Source of the DNA: an uncultured Lachnospiraceae bacterium
GTDB taxonomy: Bacteria > Bacillota > Clostridia > Lachnospirales > Lachnospiraceae
Assembly: GCA_902788035.1 (NCBI GenBank)
Contig: CADAIL010000001.1
Coordinates: 62,001-126,000 of the forward strand
DNA: 64,000 bases
Direction: 5' to 3'
The position numbers and the translations under genes are program-made. Position 1 is the stretch's first letter. Each line of letters begins with the position of its first letter. The notes under the pieces are model-generated. The model was not told the origin of the DNA. It did no database searches and saw only the letters and a list, made by a program, of their open reading frames with translations. Shown here in pieces: positions 1-9,064 of the stretch.

Positions 1-411
1 GATCTGTTTGGGACCGTTAATTGTCTCGACTGTGTACCAAACAATCATGTGATAGCTTCGGTATCCGCTCGACTTGTGATTGGCAAGATAGTCCTTTTTT
101 TCTATTACGACCATGTCATAACGTCTTCGGATAAGAACTGCTACTTTTTCGATGTCCTCAACGAACTGGCAGATGATACGGATTCCCGCGATATCTTCAA
201 TTTCTTCCTCGAGCCGGTCAAAGCCGATACCTTTTTTCTGCATCTTTTCAAGGATGCTTGTGACCGTTTTTACTCTGCCGCTGACAGTCTCGATCGGTGA
301 ATGCTGATTGTTTTTCCGGTATTCATCTCTCAGACAATTGAACTTGGCGGTCAGCTCGGTGACCGCCTGTTCATAAGGCTGCAGCAGCTCTTTCCAAAGC
401 TGTATTTCCAT
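1..411 (-). CDS. Small alarmone synthetase (GTP pyrophosphokinase family), partial at window edge
   Basis: The first 137 codons are visible; the gene runs off the window start. RelA/SpoT synthetase-type motifs are present: DIAGIRI near residue 71 and HKSSGYRSYH near residue 114. The short N-terminus (about 60 residues before the domain) and the absence of an HD hydrolase domain fit the small synthetase class (YjbM/YwaC, RelP/RelQ), which makes (p)ppGpp from ATP and GDP or GTP during stress. The ATG at 409-411 has no strong ribosome binding site and no in-frame alternative was found close upstream. The lost C-terminal part holds the rest of the catalytic domain, so activity cannot be judged. 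Confidence 0.85.
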   Translation of the reverse strand, partial: MEIQLWKELLQPYEQAVTELTAKFNCLRDEYRKNNQHSPIETVSGRVKTVTSILEKMQKKGIGFDRLEEEIEDIAGIRIICQFVEDIEKVAVLIRRRYDMVVIEKKDYLANHKSSGYRSYHMIVWYTVETINGPKQI

Positions 412-473
412 AGTTTTTACCGATTATAATTCTCTGAAACTTTTCTGCCGGTGCCCTTAGTAAGCAATCTCTA

Positions 474-1925
474 TTATTTAAGAGCTTCAAGGACTTTCAG
501 CAGAAAATCCCACATGCGTTTTGCGGAGGAGATAGAAAGCTTTTCTTTCGGAGTGTGGATATCACTGATATTAGGTCCGAAGGATACGACATCAAGTCCA
601 TCGATCTTTCCGTAGAAGATACCGCACTCAAGACCACCATGGGTGACTTCGACCTTGGCTTCCTCTCCGAACATTTCAGCGTATGTTTTCTGCATGACGC
701 TGCGGAGCGCAGATTCCTCATTGTATTCCCATGCGGGATACTCATCCTTAAGAAGAATCTGTCCGCCGAGGAATTCAGTAAGAAGTCTGATCCTGTTCAC
801 TACCGCTGTTCTCTCACTTACGAGTGAGCTGCGGACAAGCGATGTGGCTACGAATTGTTCGGTCCCGGTGCGCATGATGCCTACGTTGGTAGAAGTCTGC
901 GGAAGTCCGGGTGAAATTGCTGACATATGGCGCACACCGTTGGGGATGAGATTCAGGAACGCGATGACTCTTTCCTGGCTGTCCTGGTCCATGACGGTCA
1001 CCTTGTGAGAGTGTCCGGTGTCAAGAGTAATCTTGATTTCATCATCGGTGCCTGCGTACTCTTTTCTGACATCGGCGGTGAAATCGCGAGTGAACTTCTT
1101 GACATTGGCAAGATCATCCTCATCGATGATGATATGAGCCTTGGCAAGAGACGGGATCGCATTGTCTTTATCTCCGCCTGAGACATCTGAGAGTGAGTAG
1201 GCAACTTTTCTGTCAAGCGCGTACAGGAAACGTCCAAGCATCTTGTTGGCGTTGATTCTGCCTTTCGTAATGGCTTCTGCGGAGTGTCCGCTCTTTAAGC
1301 CGGAAATCTCGACAAGAACGGGAACACCTCTGATCGTTGCCCGCTTAGTCGGGACAACCGAATCGACCCGGATGCCTCCCGCGCAGCCGGCTGTGAGCAC
1401 ACCTTCCTTCTCACTGTCGATATTGATGAGCCGTTTGCCGGTCAGCATCTCGGCAGTATTCAGGTGAGACGCTCCTTTGAGACCGATCTCCTCATCGACG
1501 GTAAAGACACATTCAAGAGGCGGATGGACAATCTCGTCACTGTCAAGGATTGCAAGCATATAGGCGACTGCAATGCCGTCGTCTCCTCCGAGTGTTGTGC
1601 CGACAGCATAGAGGTCATCTCCTTCGACTTCAAGATCAAGCGGGTCGGTGAGGAAGTTGTGTGTGGAATCGGGAGTCTTGGCACATACCATATCGACATG
1701 TCCCTGGAGGATCGTTACAGGAGATTCTTCGTAGCCCTCCGATGCGTCTTTGTATATTATGACATTACCTACTTCGTCTGCGACTGCGTCAAAATTATGG
1801 GATGTTGCAAATTCAATAAGATACTCGGTCATGCCATCGGTGTTGCCGGAACCTCTGGGGATATCCGAAATCTCCATAAAATAACGAAATACATTAGCAG
1901 GCTCTAAATTTCTCAAGTCATTCAT
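474..1925 (-). CDS. pepD: Aminoacyl-histidine dipeptidase PepD (M20 metallopeptidase)
   Basis: A cytosolic zinc dipeptidase of the M20 family that hydrolyses Xaa-His dipeptides such as carnosine in peptide use. Counting from the upstream ATG, metal-site residues lie in QGHVDMV (about 76-82), GGDDG (115-119), the catalytic VDEEIG (145-150) and INIDSE (169-174). About 483 residues is normal for PepD. Two ATGs lie six bases apart; GGGAGG touches the first directly, so the second (1925) has the workable spacing and is chosen. It is a single gene between the alarmone synthetase and a terminator. Confidence 0.92.
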   Translation of the reverse strand: MNDLRNLEPANVFRYFMEISDIPRGSGNTDGMTEYLIEFATSHNFDAVADEVGNVIIYKDASEGYEESPVTILQGHVDMVCAKTPDSTHNFLTDPLDLEVEGDDLYAVGTTLGGDDGIAVAYMLAILDSDEIVHPPLECVFTVDEEIGLKGASHLNTAEMLTGKRLINIDSEKEGVLTAGCAGGIRVDSVVPTKRATIRGVPVLVEISGLKSGHSAEAITKGRINANKMLGRFLYALDRKVAYSLSDVSGGDKDNAIPSLAKAHIIIDEDDLANVKKFTRDFTADVRKEYAGTDDEIKITLDTGHSHKVTVMDQDSQERVIAFLNLIPNGVRHMSAISPGLPQTSTNVGIMRTGTEQFVATSLVRSSLVSERTAVVNRIRLLTEFLGGQILLKDEYPAWEYNEESALRSVMQKTYAEMFGEEAKVEVTHGGLECGIFYGKIDGLDVVSFGPNISDIHTPKEKLSISSAKRMWDFLLKVLEALK

Positions 1926-2008
1926 GTTCATCCTCCCAAAAATGTGCTGGTTAATACGTTGCGGGCGAACGGCAGATTATTACTGCCGCCCATCGAAAAA
2001 AGAAATAT

Positions 2009-2032
2009 GGGGATGTTCAGTGGAACATCCCC
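2009..2032 (-). terminator. Rho-independent terminator of the mgsA-rsmD-coaD operon
   Basis: A 10-bp stem (GGGGATGTTC paired with GAACATCCCC) with a 4-nt loop is followed on the minus strand by ATATTTCTTTTTT. It lies 22 bp after the stop of the coiled-coil gene and before pepD. Confidence 0.85.
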
Positions 2033-2053
2033 GCATATCGTCACCTGATTACA

Positions 2054-2677
2054 TTAAAGATCATCGTCTTCGTCTATGCCGTCATCGTAATCGTCTTCCA
2101 GATCATAGGAAGGCGCTTCTGTGGCAGGCTGCTGTGAGCCTTGCGGAGAGAGCTCCTGACGATTCCTTCTGACCGTGTCGTACGCTCCCTGAAGCGAGTC
2201 AAGAAAACCTTTATACTTTCCGCCGGCATCGGAAATCGTTGCCCCGAGAATGCTCTCAAGGCTTGCCAGCATCTCATCTGTATAGGTGAGAGCGGAAATT
2301 CGGATGTTGTTGGCATCCTGTGTAGCAGAATCAAGTATGCCCTGAGCCTGCTGATTGGCTTTGTTGATCGTGTCATTGGCCTGGGCATATGCCTGCTGCA
2401 TGACTTCGTGCTGACTGACAAGTTCCTTGGCTCTGGCTTCTGCGTTGGCTACGATGCCGTCTGCCTTGGACTGTGCGTCCGCAAGAATTGCGTCCTTGTT
2501 GGAGATGATCTTCTGATAACGCTTGATCTCATCCGGAGTCTTAAGGCGCAGCTCGCGAAGAAGCTCCTCAAGCTCTTCCTTGTTTACAACGATCTTGGTC
2601 GTGGACAGCGGCTGAAATTTACAGCTGTCTACATACTCTTCAATTTCTTCTATAATCTGCTCAATTCTGCTGGCCAT
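2054..2677 (-). CDS. Coiled-coil protein of unknown function linked to coaD
   Basis: 207 residues with no recognised catalytic motif. The N-terminal 30 residues (IEQIIEEIEEYVDSC) resemble the start of DivIVA-like or 'ATPase-like' small proteins of Firmicutes. Residues about 55-155 are rich in Ala, Gln, Glu and Lys in a heptad-like pattern (DAQSKADGIVANAEARAKEL), predicting a long coiled coil. The C-terminus is a strongly acidic tail ending DDGIDEDDDL. It is the last gene of the mgsA-rsmD-coaD operon, 21 bp after coaD. A scaffold or envelope-associated role is possible but not shown by the sequence. Confidence 0.7.
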   Translation of the reverse strand: MASRIEQIIEEIEEYVDSCKFQPLSTTKIVVNKEELEELLRELRLKTPDEIKRYQKIISNKDAILADAQSKADGIVANAEARAKELVSQHEVMQQAYAQANDTINKANQQAQGILDSATQDANNIRISALTYTDEMLASLESILGATISDAGGKYKGFLDSLQGAYDTVRRNRQELSPQGSQQPATEAPSYDLEDDYDDGIDEDDDL

Positions 2678-2698
2678 GATTTCTCTCCTTATGCAACG

Positions 2699-3187
2699 CT
2701 ATTTTTCAATTTTTCGTATCCTCTCTCTCAGAAGCTTCGCGACCTGACTCGGAACGAACTTTTCGAGGTCATCCTCGAACATAGCCACCTCTTTTACTGT
2801 GGATGAACTTAAGAATGCGTACTCGAGACTTGTGATCAGGAACATTGTATCGATATCCGGTGCGAGGACCCGATTGGTCTGAGCCAGATGCAGTTCAAAC
2901 TCAAAGTCCGATATCGCGCGAAGCCCCCGGATGATCGTGTTCGATTCACAGGATCTGACGAAATTGACTGACAATCCCTCAAATGATTTGACCACAATAT
3001 TCGGTATATCCGATGTTACCTCTTTTAGTATATTAACACGTTCTTCTATTGAAAACAACGGAGTTTTTTTTGAATTCACTAAAACTCCGACAATTACTTC
3101 ATCAAACTGCTTTGACGCGCGCTTGATAATGTCCAGATGACCATTGGTGACAGGATCAAAAGACCCGGGATAAACGGCTCGCCGCAT
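2699..3187 (-). CDS. coaD: Phosphopantetheine adenylyltransferase CoaD
   Basis: Catalyses transfer of AMP from ATP to 4'-phosphopantetheine, the fourth step of coenzyme A synthesis. The nucleotidyltransferase signature [10 protein letters not shown] is near the N-terminus, [14 protein letters not shown] lies mid-protein and SSSTVKE near the C-terminus, all standard for the family; about 162 residues is normal. The frame stays open to a TTG at 3205, but GGGAGGAGG sits inside that extension, so the ATG at 3187 is the start. It follows rsmD closely, a pairing widely conserved in Firmicutes. Confidence 0.96.
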   Translation of the reverse strand: MRRAVYPGSFDPVTNGHLDIIKRASKQFDEVIVGVLVNSKKTPLFSIEERVNILKEVTSDIPNIVVKSFEGLSVNFVRSCESNTIIRGLRAISDFEFELHLAQTNRVLAPDIDTMFLITSLEYAFLSSSTVKEVAMFEDDLEKFVPSQVAKLLRERIRKIEK

Positions 3188-3208
3188 GATATTGCCTCCT
3201 CCCAAATA

Positions 3209-3763
3209 TCAGCCTCGTCTCTTCTTCAGAAAAATATGCTGGCTCATTCCGTATCTGCGCTCCTTGAATTTCTCAAATCCAAGTTCATCCAGATATGAGA
3301 AATCAGTTTTCGGGGATGCCTCGACTACGATGAGGCCATCCTCCTCCAGAATGTCAAGACCCGACAGAATGCCAAGAGTCTCCTTTTCAAGCCCATGATT
3401 GAAGGGCGGATCCATGAATATGACATCGAACTTCTCACTGCCCAGCCTGCCCAGTACGGAATTCACATCACCGCGGATGAGAGTTGCACCCTCGGTCAGT
3501 TTAGTGAATTCGAGATTTTCCAGGATAAGCTCCTGCGTCTTTCGGTCCTTTTCTACGAAGACCGCACAGCTGGCACCGCGGCTTAAGGCTTCGATTCCAA
3601 TCGACCCGCTGCCGGCATAAAGATCAAGGAACCGACATCCGGGAATATACGGCATTAAAATGTTGAAAAGCGTCTCTTTTGTTCTGTCTGTTGTCGGTCT
3701 TACGTCCATGCCCTTTACTGTCCGAAGCGGCATGGATCTTGCTTTTCCGGCTATTACTCTCAA
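3209..3763 (-). CDS. rsmD: 16S rRNA (guanine966-N2)-methyltransferase RsmD
   Basis: Methylates G966 of 16S rRNA using S-adenosylmethionine. The SAM-binding motif DLYAGSGSIGIEAL covers residues 47-60 and the N6/N2-methylase catalytic motif DPPF covers 118-121; 184 residues matches the family. Translation starts at TTG (3763), with GGAGG 8 bp upstream and no suitable ATG. It lies between mgsA and coaD in a four-gene operon. Confidence 0.95.
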   Translation of the reverse strand: MRVIAGKARSMPLRTVKGMDVRPTTDRTKETLFNILMPYIPGCRFLDLYAGSGSIGIEALSRGASCAVFVEKDRKTQELILENLEFTKLTEGATLIRGDVNSVLGRLGSEKFDVIFMDPPFNHGLEKETLGILSGLDILEEDGLIVVEASPKTDFSYLDELGFEKFKERRYGMSQHIFLKKRRG

Positions 3764-3778
3764 ATGCTTGTCCTCCGG

Positions 3779-4189
3779 TTAAACTATATCGCTGCTCTGC
3801 ATCGTGAGACGCCAGTCGAGATCGCCGCGTCCGAGCCCGAGGACCAGAAGCTCAGCAGTTGCAATGTTCGACGCGACCGGAATATTGTTTCTGTCGCAGG
3901 CCATAATAATTTTGCTGACATCCGGTTCCTTAGGGTCGATCATGCTGGGGTTATAAAACAATATGACCATATCCATCGCGTTCCTCTCGATCATCTCGAC
4001 GAACTGCTTATCGCCTCCGATGGCTCCGGGGAGAAACTTGTGGATCTTGAGATTCGTGGCTTCTTCAATGCGGCGTCCGGTGGTCCCTGTGGCGTATATA
4101 TCGTGTCTGGAAAGGATGCCTTTATAAGCAATAGAGAAATCTTCCATGAGAGTTTTTTTGCTATTGTGTGCGATCATTCCTATATTCAT
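3779..4189 (-). CDS. mgsA: Methylglyoxal synthase MgsA
   Basis: Converts dihydroxyacetone phosphate to methylglyoxal and phosphate, a bypass that relieves sugar-phosphate stress. IGMIAHNSKK is at the N-terminus (His8), the catalytic Asp motif PGAIGGDKQ is at 55-62, and NIPVASNIATAELL is near the C-terminus. 136 residues is close to the E. coli enzyme. AAGGAG sits 6 bp before the ATG. It is the first gene of the operon with rsmD and coaD and has a good promoter upstream. Confidence 0.95.
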   Translation of the reverse strand: MNIGMIAHNSKKTLMEDFSIAYKGILSRHDIYATGTTGRRIEEATNLKIHKFLPGAIGGDKQFVEMIERNAMDMVILFYNPSMIDPKEPDVSKIIMACDRNNIPVASNIATAELLVLGLGRGDLDWRLTMQSSDIV

Positions 4190-4238
4190 GTGAATCTCCT
4201 TAATATACGATGGCGGAAGATAGCTTAAAGTTGATTAT

Positions 4239-4267
4239 ATTATAGCAAAATACCCAAAAATACACAA
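4239..4267 (-). promoter_or_regulatory. Sigma-A type promoter of the mgsA operon
   Basis: Minus strand: -35 TTGTGT (4262-4267), 17-bp spacer, -10 TATAAT (4239-4244), about 50 bp before the mgsA start. A further TATAAT-like stretch overlaps just downstream. Confidence 0.7.
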
Positions 4268-4344
4268 TAAGTTTATAAAAAATTTGTCATTTTTGGCTAT
4301 GAAACAGTAAATATTTAGTCGTACTGCACCACAGCTTCATCGAC

Positions 4345-4400
4345 CGGTTCAAACAACATCTTCAACGAAAAGCGCGTCTTATCCGGGTTTTACGATGCGG
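4345..4400. repeat. Possible degenerate or miniature relative of the structured repeat
   Basis: CATCTTCAACGAAAA is followed after 16 bp by TTTTACGATG, so CATC/GATG and AAAA/TTTT arms can pair. The left arm resembles the conserved arm of the full repeat that begins 30 bp away. It lacks the conserved GAG/CTC centre, so this is a weak call. Confidence 0.3.
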
Positions 4401-4430
4401 GCCTAAAGCCTTTAGTGCCGGCTTGATTAG

Positions 4431-4621
4431 AAGTTCGGCCGGGCTGCCCGGGGTCCTATGCCGAAAGCAGCATTATCTTCATCGAAAAACGTATATCCTG
4501 CCTTCCGAGCTTAGTAAATGCTTTCGCATTTACTGATCTCTCAGTCGGATATACAATGTTTTTCTCACGAAGATATATGCTGCTTCCGCAGGTGAACTAA
4601 GTAAACAGCCCGGCTGAACTT
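4431..4621 (+). repeat. Structured hairpin repeat, copy 1
   Basis: A 191-bp interrupted palindrome filling much of the 441-bp gap between mgsA and recG. Terminal inverted repeats are AAGTTCGGCCGGGCTG and CAGCCCGGCTGAACTT (15/16 complementary). Inside, in order, are an outer stem GCAGCAT/ATGCTGC, conserved arms ATCTTCATCGAAAAAC and GTTTTTCTCACGAAGAT, a stem GTATATCC/GGATATAC, conserved GAGCTT and GATCTCTCAG, and an apical stem AGTAAATGC/GCATTTACT with a TTTC loop. The right end is 9 bp from the recG stop codon. Confidence 0.85.
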
Positions 4622-4630
4622 CCGTATATA

Positions 4631-6676
4631 TTACAGTATCAGATTGACGTTTTCCTTTGACAGGTATTCATTCAACCGGGTCCGGAGTACAGAATACGTC
4701 TCAGAGATCTGGGCGGGATCGTCGTGCATAATGACCGCAGCGATTTCGCCTGCTTTGGCAAGAACATCTCTGTCTCTGAGAAGATCAGCGACATCAAAAA
4801 GCGCGTCGCCACTCTGCCGGATACCGAGCAGATCTCCGGGCCCTCTCAGTTCAAAATCCTTATCGGCTATCTCGAAACCGTCATTGCTCCGGTTCAGAAT
4901 ATCAAGCCTCCTGCGTATATCCTCGCTCTCCTGACCGGACATGAAAATGGCATAGGACTGGGCGTCACCGCGACCTACCCTGCCCCTCAGCTGATGAAGG
5001 GCAGCAAGTCCGAAGCGCTCCGCGTTTTCTATCATTATGACAGTCGCGTTCGGAACATCCACTCCTACTTCCACAACAGTCGTCGATACCAATATCTGTA
5101 TCTTGTGCGATGCGAAATCCTCCATGATCTTATTCTTTTCTGCCGGCTTCATCCGCCCGTGAAGCATGGCTATGCTGTACCCGGGAAATACCTTTTTCAG
5201 GTTCCTTGAATAGTCAATGACATTTTCGACATCGAGCCCTTCGCTGGCTTCGATCATGGGACAAATGATATAAGCCTGATGTCCTGCATCTACCTCTCTC
5301 TTTATGAATCTGTTGGCCTTATCCCTCCAGCTGTTGTCTACGACACAGTTCTTAATAGGGAGCCTGCGGGCGGGCAGCTCATCGATGATCGAGATATCGA
5401 GATCGCCGTAGTAAATAACACCAAGGGTCCTGGGAATCGGCGTTGCCGACATGACCATGCGATGCGGCGGAGAAATGCCGCCGGCAAGGGCTTTCCTCTG
5501 ATCAACTCCGAATCTGTGCTGCTCGTCCGTGATGACCAGCGCGAGATTGCTGTATTCCACAGCTTCCTGTATCAGAGCGTGCGTGCCTATGATGATATTG
5601 GCTTCTCCTGCCCTTATCCTATTCTGGGCTTCGCGCTTTTCCTTCGCTTTAAGAGAACCGGTGAGGAGAATGGGACTCAGCTTTTCATTGCCGGAACTTG
5701 CGCACATTTTCACGAATTTTTCAAAGTGCTGCCTTGCGAGGACCTCAGTAGGCGCCATCAGCGCGCTCTGATAGCCGTTTTCCGCGCACATGACCATAGC
5801 CAGAAAAGCAATAATTGTCTTACCTGATCCGACATCTCCCTGCACGAGTCGGGACATGAGCTTTTTACCTGCAAGGTCATCTTCAATCTCCTGCCATACT
5901 CGCATCTGTGCACCGGTCAGACGGTATGGGAGGTTGTCAATAATCTCCTCTGTCTGCCAGCAGCGCTTCATCGGATATCCGTTTGGCGCTTCTCCCTGCG
6001 CTTCCTTCATTTTCCTGAGCGCCATGATGAAAAAGAAGAATTCATCGAACGCGATCCGCTTCCTTGCCGCAAAGAGATCTTTCTCTCCGGTAGGGAAGTG
6101 GACAGAGCGGGCAGCGAGGGATTCATCCATGAGATCGTTCATCCTGCAGATCTGCTCCGGCAGATATTCAGCCTCCGGGCCGATCAGTGCAAATGCAGAC
6201 TGCACCGCCTTCGAAACCGCATTGTTCGACAGACCTTTCGTGAGTCCGTAGACCGGGTTCAGAGTCTTAAGCTTCTCATTATACCTGGCCGGAGTAAATA
6301 TCTCGGGGTGTTCCATGATCCTGACTCCCCCTTTTTGCGATACAGTACCACGGAAAACGTAGACCGATCCTCTCTTTAAGACAGTTCTAATGTAGGGTGC
6401 ATTGTACCAGGTGAGTCTGATTTTGCCCGTCGGATCATCAATCTCAGTCGTGGAGATTGTGACACGTCCGGTCGGCCGTACAACGACGGCCTTTGCTATA
6501 GTCCCCTGCACAGCGCATTTTGCACCGACAATGACATTGCCTGCCGGGCAGGGAGGCATATAGGCATCATAGTGGACCGGATAATATCTGACCAGGTCCT
6601 CACAGGTGAAGACGCCGAGCTTGTTGAAAAGTTTTTCGGTCTTAGGCCCGATTCCCTTAATTCTCGTCAGTTCCAT
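4631..6676 (-). CDS. recG: ATP-dependent DNA helicase RecG
   Basis: A superfamily 2 helicase that remodels stalled replication forks and Holliday junctions. An N-terminal wedge/OB domain occupies about 1-160. Walker A is QGDVGSGKT (279-287), the DEQH box is at 384-387, SATPIPRT follows, and the helicase motif VI region reads QLRGRVGRG. 681 residues is full length. The binding site AGGAAGG is 4 bp before the ATG. A palindromic element lies about 20 bp upstream, separating it from the FakA-like gene with which it is often co-transcribed. Confidence 0.97.
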   Translation of the reverse strand: MELTRIKGIGPKTEKLFNKLGVFTCEDLVRYYPVHYDAYMPPCPAGNVIVGAKCAVQGTIAKAVVVRPTGRVTISTTEIDDPTGKIRLTWYNAPYIRTVLKRGSVYVFRGTVSQKGGVRIMEHPEIFTPARYNEKLKTLNPVYGLTKGLSNNAVSKAVQSAFALIGPEAEYLPEQICRMNDLMDESLAARSVHFPTGEKDLFAARKRIAFDEFFFFIMALRKMKEAQGEAPNGYPMKRCWQTEEIIDNLPYRLTGAQMRVWQEIEDDLAGKKLMSRLVQGDVGSGKTIIAFLAMVMCAENGYQSALMAPTEVLARQHFEKFVKMCASSGNEKLSPILLTGSLKAKEKREAQNRIRAGEANIIIGTHALIQEAVEYSNLALVITDEQHRFGVDQRKALAGGISPPHRMVMSATPIPRTLGVIYYGDLDISIIDELPARRLPIKNCVVDNSWRDKANRFIKREVDAGHQAYIICPMIEASEGLDVENVIDYSRNLKKVFPGYSIAMLHGRMKPAEKNKIMEDFASHKIQILVSTTVVEVGVDVPNATVIMIENAERFGLAALHQLRGRVGRGDAQSYAIFMSGQESEDIRRRLDILNRSNDGFEIADKDFELRGPGDLLGIRQSGDALFDVADLLRDRDVLAKAGEIAAVIMHDDPAQISETYSVLRTRLNEYLSKENVNLIL

Positions 6677-6696
6677 AGTGCCTTCCTGAAAAAAGA

Positions 6697-6795
6697 GGGG
6701 CTGTCGTATTAGACGGTGTCACCACTATATATGACAGACATTTGCAAATAACGTCTGCCATATATAGTGGTGGCGCGCCTTAATGCGACAGCCTC
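6697..6795. repeat. 99-bp palindromic element, copy A (MITE/REP-like)
   Basis: Nearly self-complementary: ends GGGGCTGTCG and CGACAGCCTC, inner arms CACTATATATG and CATATATAGTG, centre ATTTGCAAAT. Its reverse complement matches 38157-38255 with only a few differences. On the minus strand the hairpin is followed by TCTTTTTT, so it can act as a terminator between the FakA-like gene and recG. Confidence 0.85.
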
Positions 6796-6887
6796 GTGAT
6801 AGCTAAGTGACGGACTTCCCGCCTGATAATCAGCGGCAAGCCTGTGATACTGATATAGATCCCGGTGCGGAAAGATGTCTTACGGTC

Positions 6888-8576
6888 TTATTCGACCGAG
6901 AGCACGATATAGTAAATAGGCTGTCCGCCCGGATTCTCCTCGACATCAAGGTCCGGATATTTGTTCCTGATAAGCTCAGCCAGCTCTTCGCAGGCTTCTT
7001 CCTCATAATCCTTGCCATAATAAAGAGAAATCAGCTCGGAATCCTCATCGACGAGTTTATCCAGCATCTCCATGACAACACTCGGAACATCTCCGCCGAC
7101 TGCGAGGATACCATCATCGCCGATACCCATTATGTCACCGGATGTGATTTCTATTCCGTCGATCTTTGTGTCGCGGACAGCGTAAGTGACCTCACCCGAC
7201 TTGACATTTGCAATCTCTTCCGTCATGTATTCTACATTCTCTTCCGGTGATTTCTCAGGCACGAAGTTAACGACAGCCGTGATGCCCTGCGGGATCGTCT
7301 TCGTCGGGATAACGTGTACGCTGCAGTCTTCTACCAGATCTCTTGCCTGATTGGCGGCAAGTATGACGTTCTTGTTGTTCGGGAGAATGAAAACATTTTC
7401 TGCGTGTGCTTTTTCGATAGCAGCCAGCATATCCTCCGTGCTCGGGTTCATGGTCTGGCCTCCCTCAATGAGAACGTCGACGCCGAGTTCTCTGAATACA
7501 TCCGAGAGACCGTCACCGATCGTGACAGAAATAAACGCATTTTCCTTGCGCGGTGCTTCTTTGGCGGCTTGTTCTGCTTCCTCTTTGGCCTTCATCTCAG
7601 CTTCGCGGGCAGCTGCCACAACACTTGACTTGAACAGCTTCTCCTGATGCTCTTCACGCATGTTGTCTACCTTCATGCGGGTCAGCTGACCGTACTCAAG
7701 GCCTTTTTCAAATGCCTTTCCCGGATGATTCGTATGAACATGTACTTTGACCATGCCATCGCCGACGACGAACACGAGACTGTCGCCGAGGCCAAGGAAG
7801 TAGGATTTCATATTGTCCTCCTCTTCCTCGGTAAAAGCATCCTCGTTATCGAGTTTTACGATGAACTCCGTGCAGTAGCCGAATTCGATGTTATCCGTGC
7901 TGATCGGCTGCGGAGCAATGTTCACGTGTGTTTCCGGGGCTTCGAAATCAAGATCTATTTCGAGGCCGTTGAAGGCGTCGAGCGCACCGTGGAGAACGAC
8001 CATGAGACCCTGTCCACCGGAATCGACGACACCGGCTTCCTTAAGGACCGGCAGAAGGTCCGGTGTTCTCGCGAGGGCTTCGTCACCTTCCCTCACACAT
8101 GTCTCTAACATGGCCCCGAGATCGGACTTATCCTCGTAATCGGCGGCAGCCTGGGCGACCGCCTTGGCTACGGTTAGTATCGTGCCCTCTTTCGGCTTCA
8201 TGACTGCCTTATAAGCCGTCTCTACCGCTTTCTGGAAAGAATCGGAAATCATATTGCCGTCGATTTCTTTTGAATCCCTGATTGCTTTTGTGAAGCCGCG
8301 GAGAAGCTGTGAGAGAATGACACCGGAGTTTCCGCGCGCACCCCTTAGAGAACCGGATGAGATGGCCTTTGCGATCTGATCGATATCGGCTTCAGGAAGA
8401 GCATTGACTTCATTTGCAGCAGACATGATTGTCAGAGTCATGTTCGTGCCGGTGTCACCATCGGGAACCGGGAAGACATTCAGCTCGTTGATCCACTCTT
8501 TTTTGATTTCGAGATTCTTAGCCCCCGCAAGGAAACACTTGCGAAGCAGCGAAGCATCAATTGTATTCACACTCAT
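6888..8576 (-). CDS. DAK2-domain kinase (FakA/YloV family)
   Basis: 562 residues. The N-terminal DhaL/DAK2 ATP-binding domain carries PVPDGDTGTNM (37-45, Asp39 and Asp41 as likely Mg ligands) and GARGNSGVILSQ near 97. The C-terminal half is the FakA-type domain. In Staphylococcus the family member FakA phosphorylates fatty acids bound to FakB carriers for phospholipid synthesis; that role here is by homology. No FakB-like gene is in the window. It follows the asp23 homologue directly, the usual order (yloU-yloV-recG). Confidence 0.88.
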   Translation of the reverse strand: MSVNTIDASLLRKCFLAGAKNLEIKKEWINELNVFPVPDGDTGTNMTLTIMSAANEVNALPEADIDQIAKAISSGSLRGARGNSGVILSQLLRGFTKAIRDSKEIDGNMISDSFQKAVETAYKAVMKPKEGTILTVAKAVAQAAADYEDKSDLGAMLETCVREGDEALARTPDLLPVLKEAGVVDSGGQGLMVVLHGALDAFNGLEIDLDFEAPETHVNIAPQPISTDNIEFGYCTEFIVKLDNEDAFTEEEEDNMKSYFLGLGDSLVFVVGDGMVKVHVHTNHPGKAFEKGLEYGQLTRMKVDNMREEHQEKLFKSSVVAAAREAEMKAKEEAEQAAKEAPRKENAFISVTIGDGLSDVFRELGVDVLIEGGQTMNPSTEDMLAAIEKAHAENVFILPNNKNVILAANQARDLVEDCSVHVIPTKTIPQGITAVVNFVPEKSPEENVEYMTEEIANVKSGEVTYAVRDTKIDGIEITSGDIMGIGDDGILAVGGDVPSVVMEMLDKLVDEDSELISLYYGKDYEEEACEELAELIRNKYPDLDVEENPGGQPIYYIVLSVE

Positions 8577-8600
8577 GTTAATCTACCTCTTCCCCCTTCA

Positions 8601-8957
8601 TCAATCGATTACGCGTATGCCCTCAACGAGGATTTCTACGTTTTCTACCTTCATGCCGGTAAATTGCTCGAGCTTGTACTTTAACGCTTCGACGAGATTC
8701 TCTGTGATAGTCGGAATGCTGACACCGTAAGAGACGATACAGTGAATAACAAGTGAAATTTTATTCTCTTCGATCTTAACGTTAATTCCGTATTTCAGGC
8801 TGTCCTTCTTTAGCAAATGGAACAGACCATCCTTTACACTGTAGGCTGCCATACCGACGATTCCGAAACAGCCGACTGCGACGGAACCTGCGTAGGTTGC
8901 TATTACATCTGAGCTTATCGTGATCTGTCCATACTCAGAATTCAGGCGTCCTTTCAT
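8601..8957 (-). CDS. Asp23/Gls24 family envelope-stress protein
   Basis: 118 residues with the Asp23/Gls24 pattern: an opening GQITISSDVIATYAG, central VKIEENKISLVIHCIV and a C-terminal ENVEILVEGIRV. The family is associated with the membrane and alkaline or envelope stress in Firmicutes. GGAGG stands before the ATG. The frequent neighbour rpmB is separated here by a 2.5-kb secreted-protein gene. Upstream, a TATAAT-like -10 is visible at about 9030, but no convincing -35. Confidence 0.88.
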   Translation of the reverse strand: MKGRLNSEYGQITISSDVIATYAGSVAVGCFGIVGMAAYSVKDGLFHLLKKDSLKYGINVKIEENKISLVIHCIVSYGVSIPTITENLVEALKYKLEQFTGMKVENVEILVEGIRVID

Positions 8958-9064
8958 AAATGACCTCCATTGTATTAGCGGATTTAATCTCTTTCCTAAA
9001 CAGTTTTTCAGATTATTATCACTGGTATTATAAACTCTTTGCTATAAAAAAGAAAGATGTAATT

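Noticed and set aside
4190..4630. A protein gene in the 441-bp mgsA-recG gap
   Set aside because: No frame has a plausible start with a binding site; the space holds a promoter and the structured repeat.
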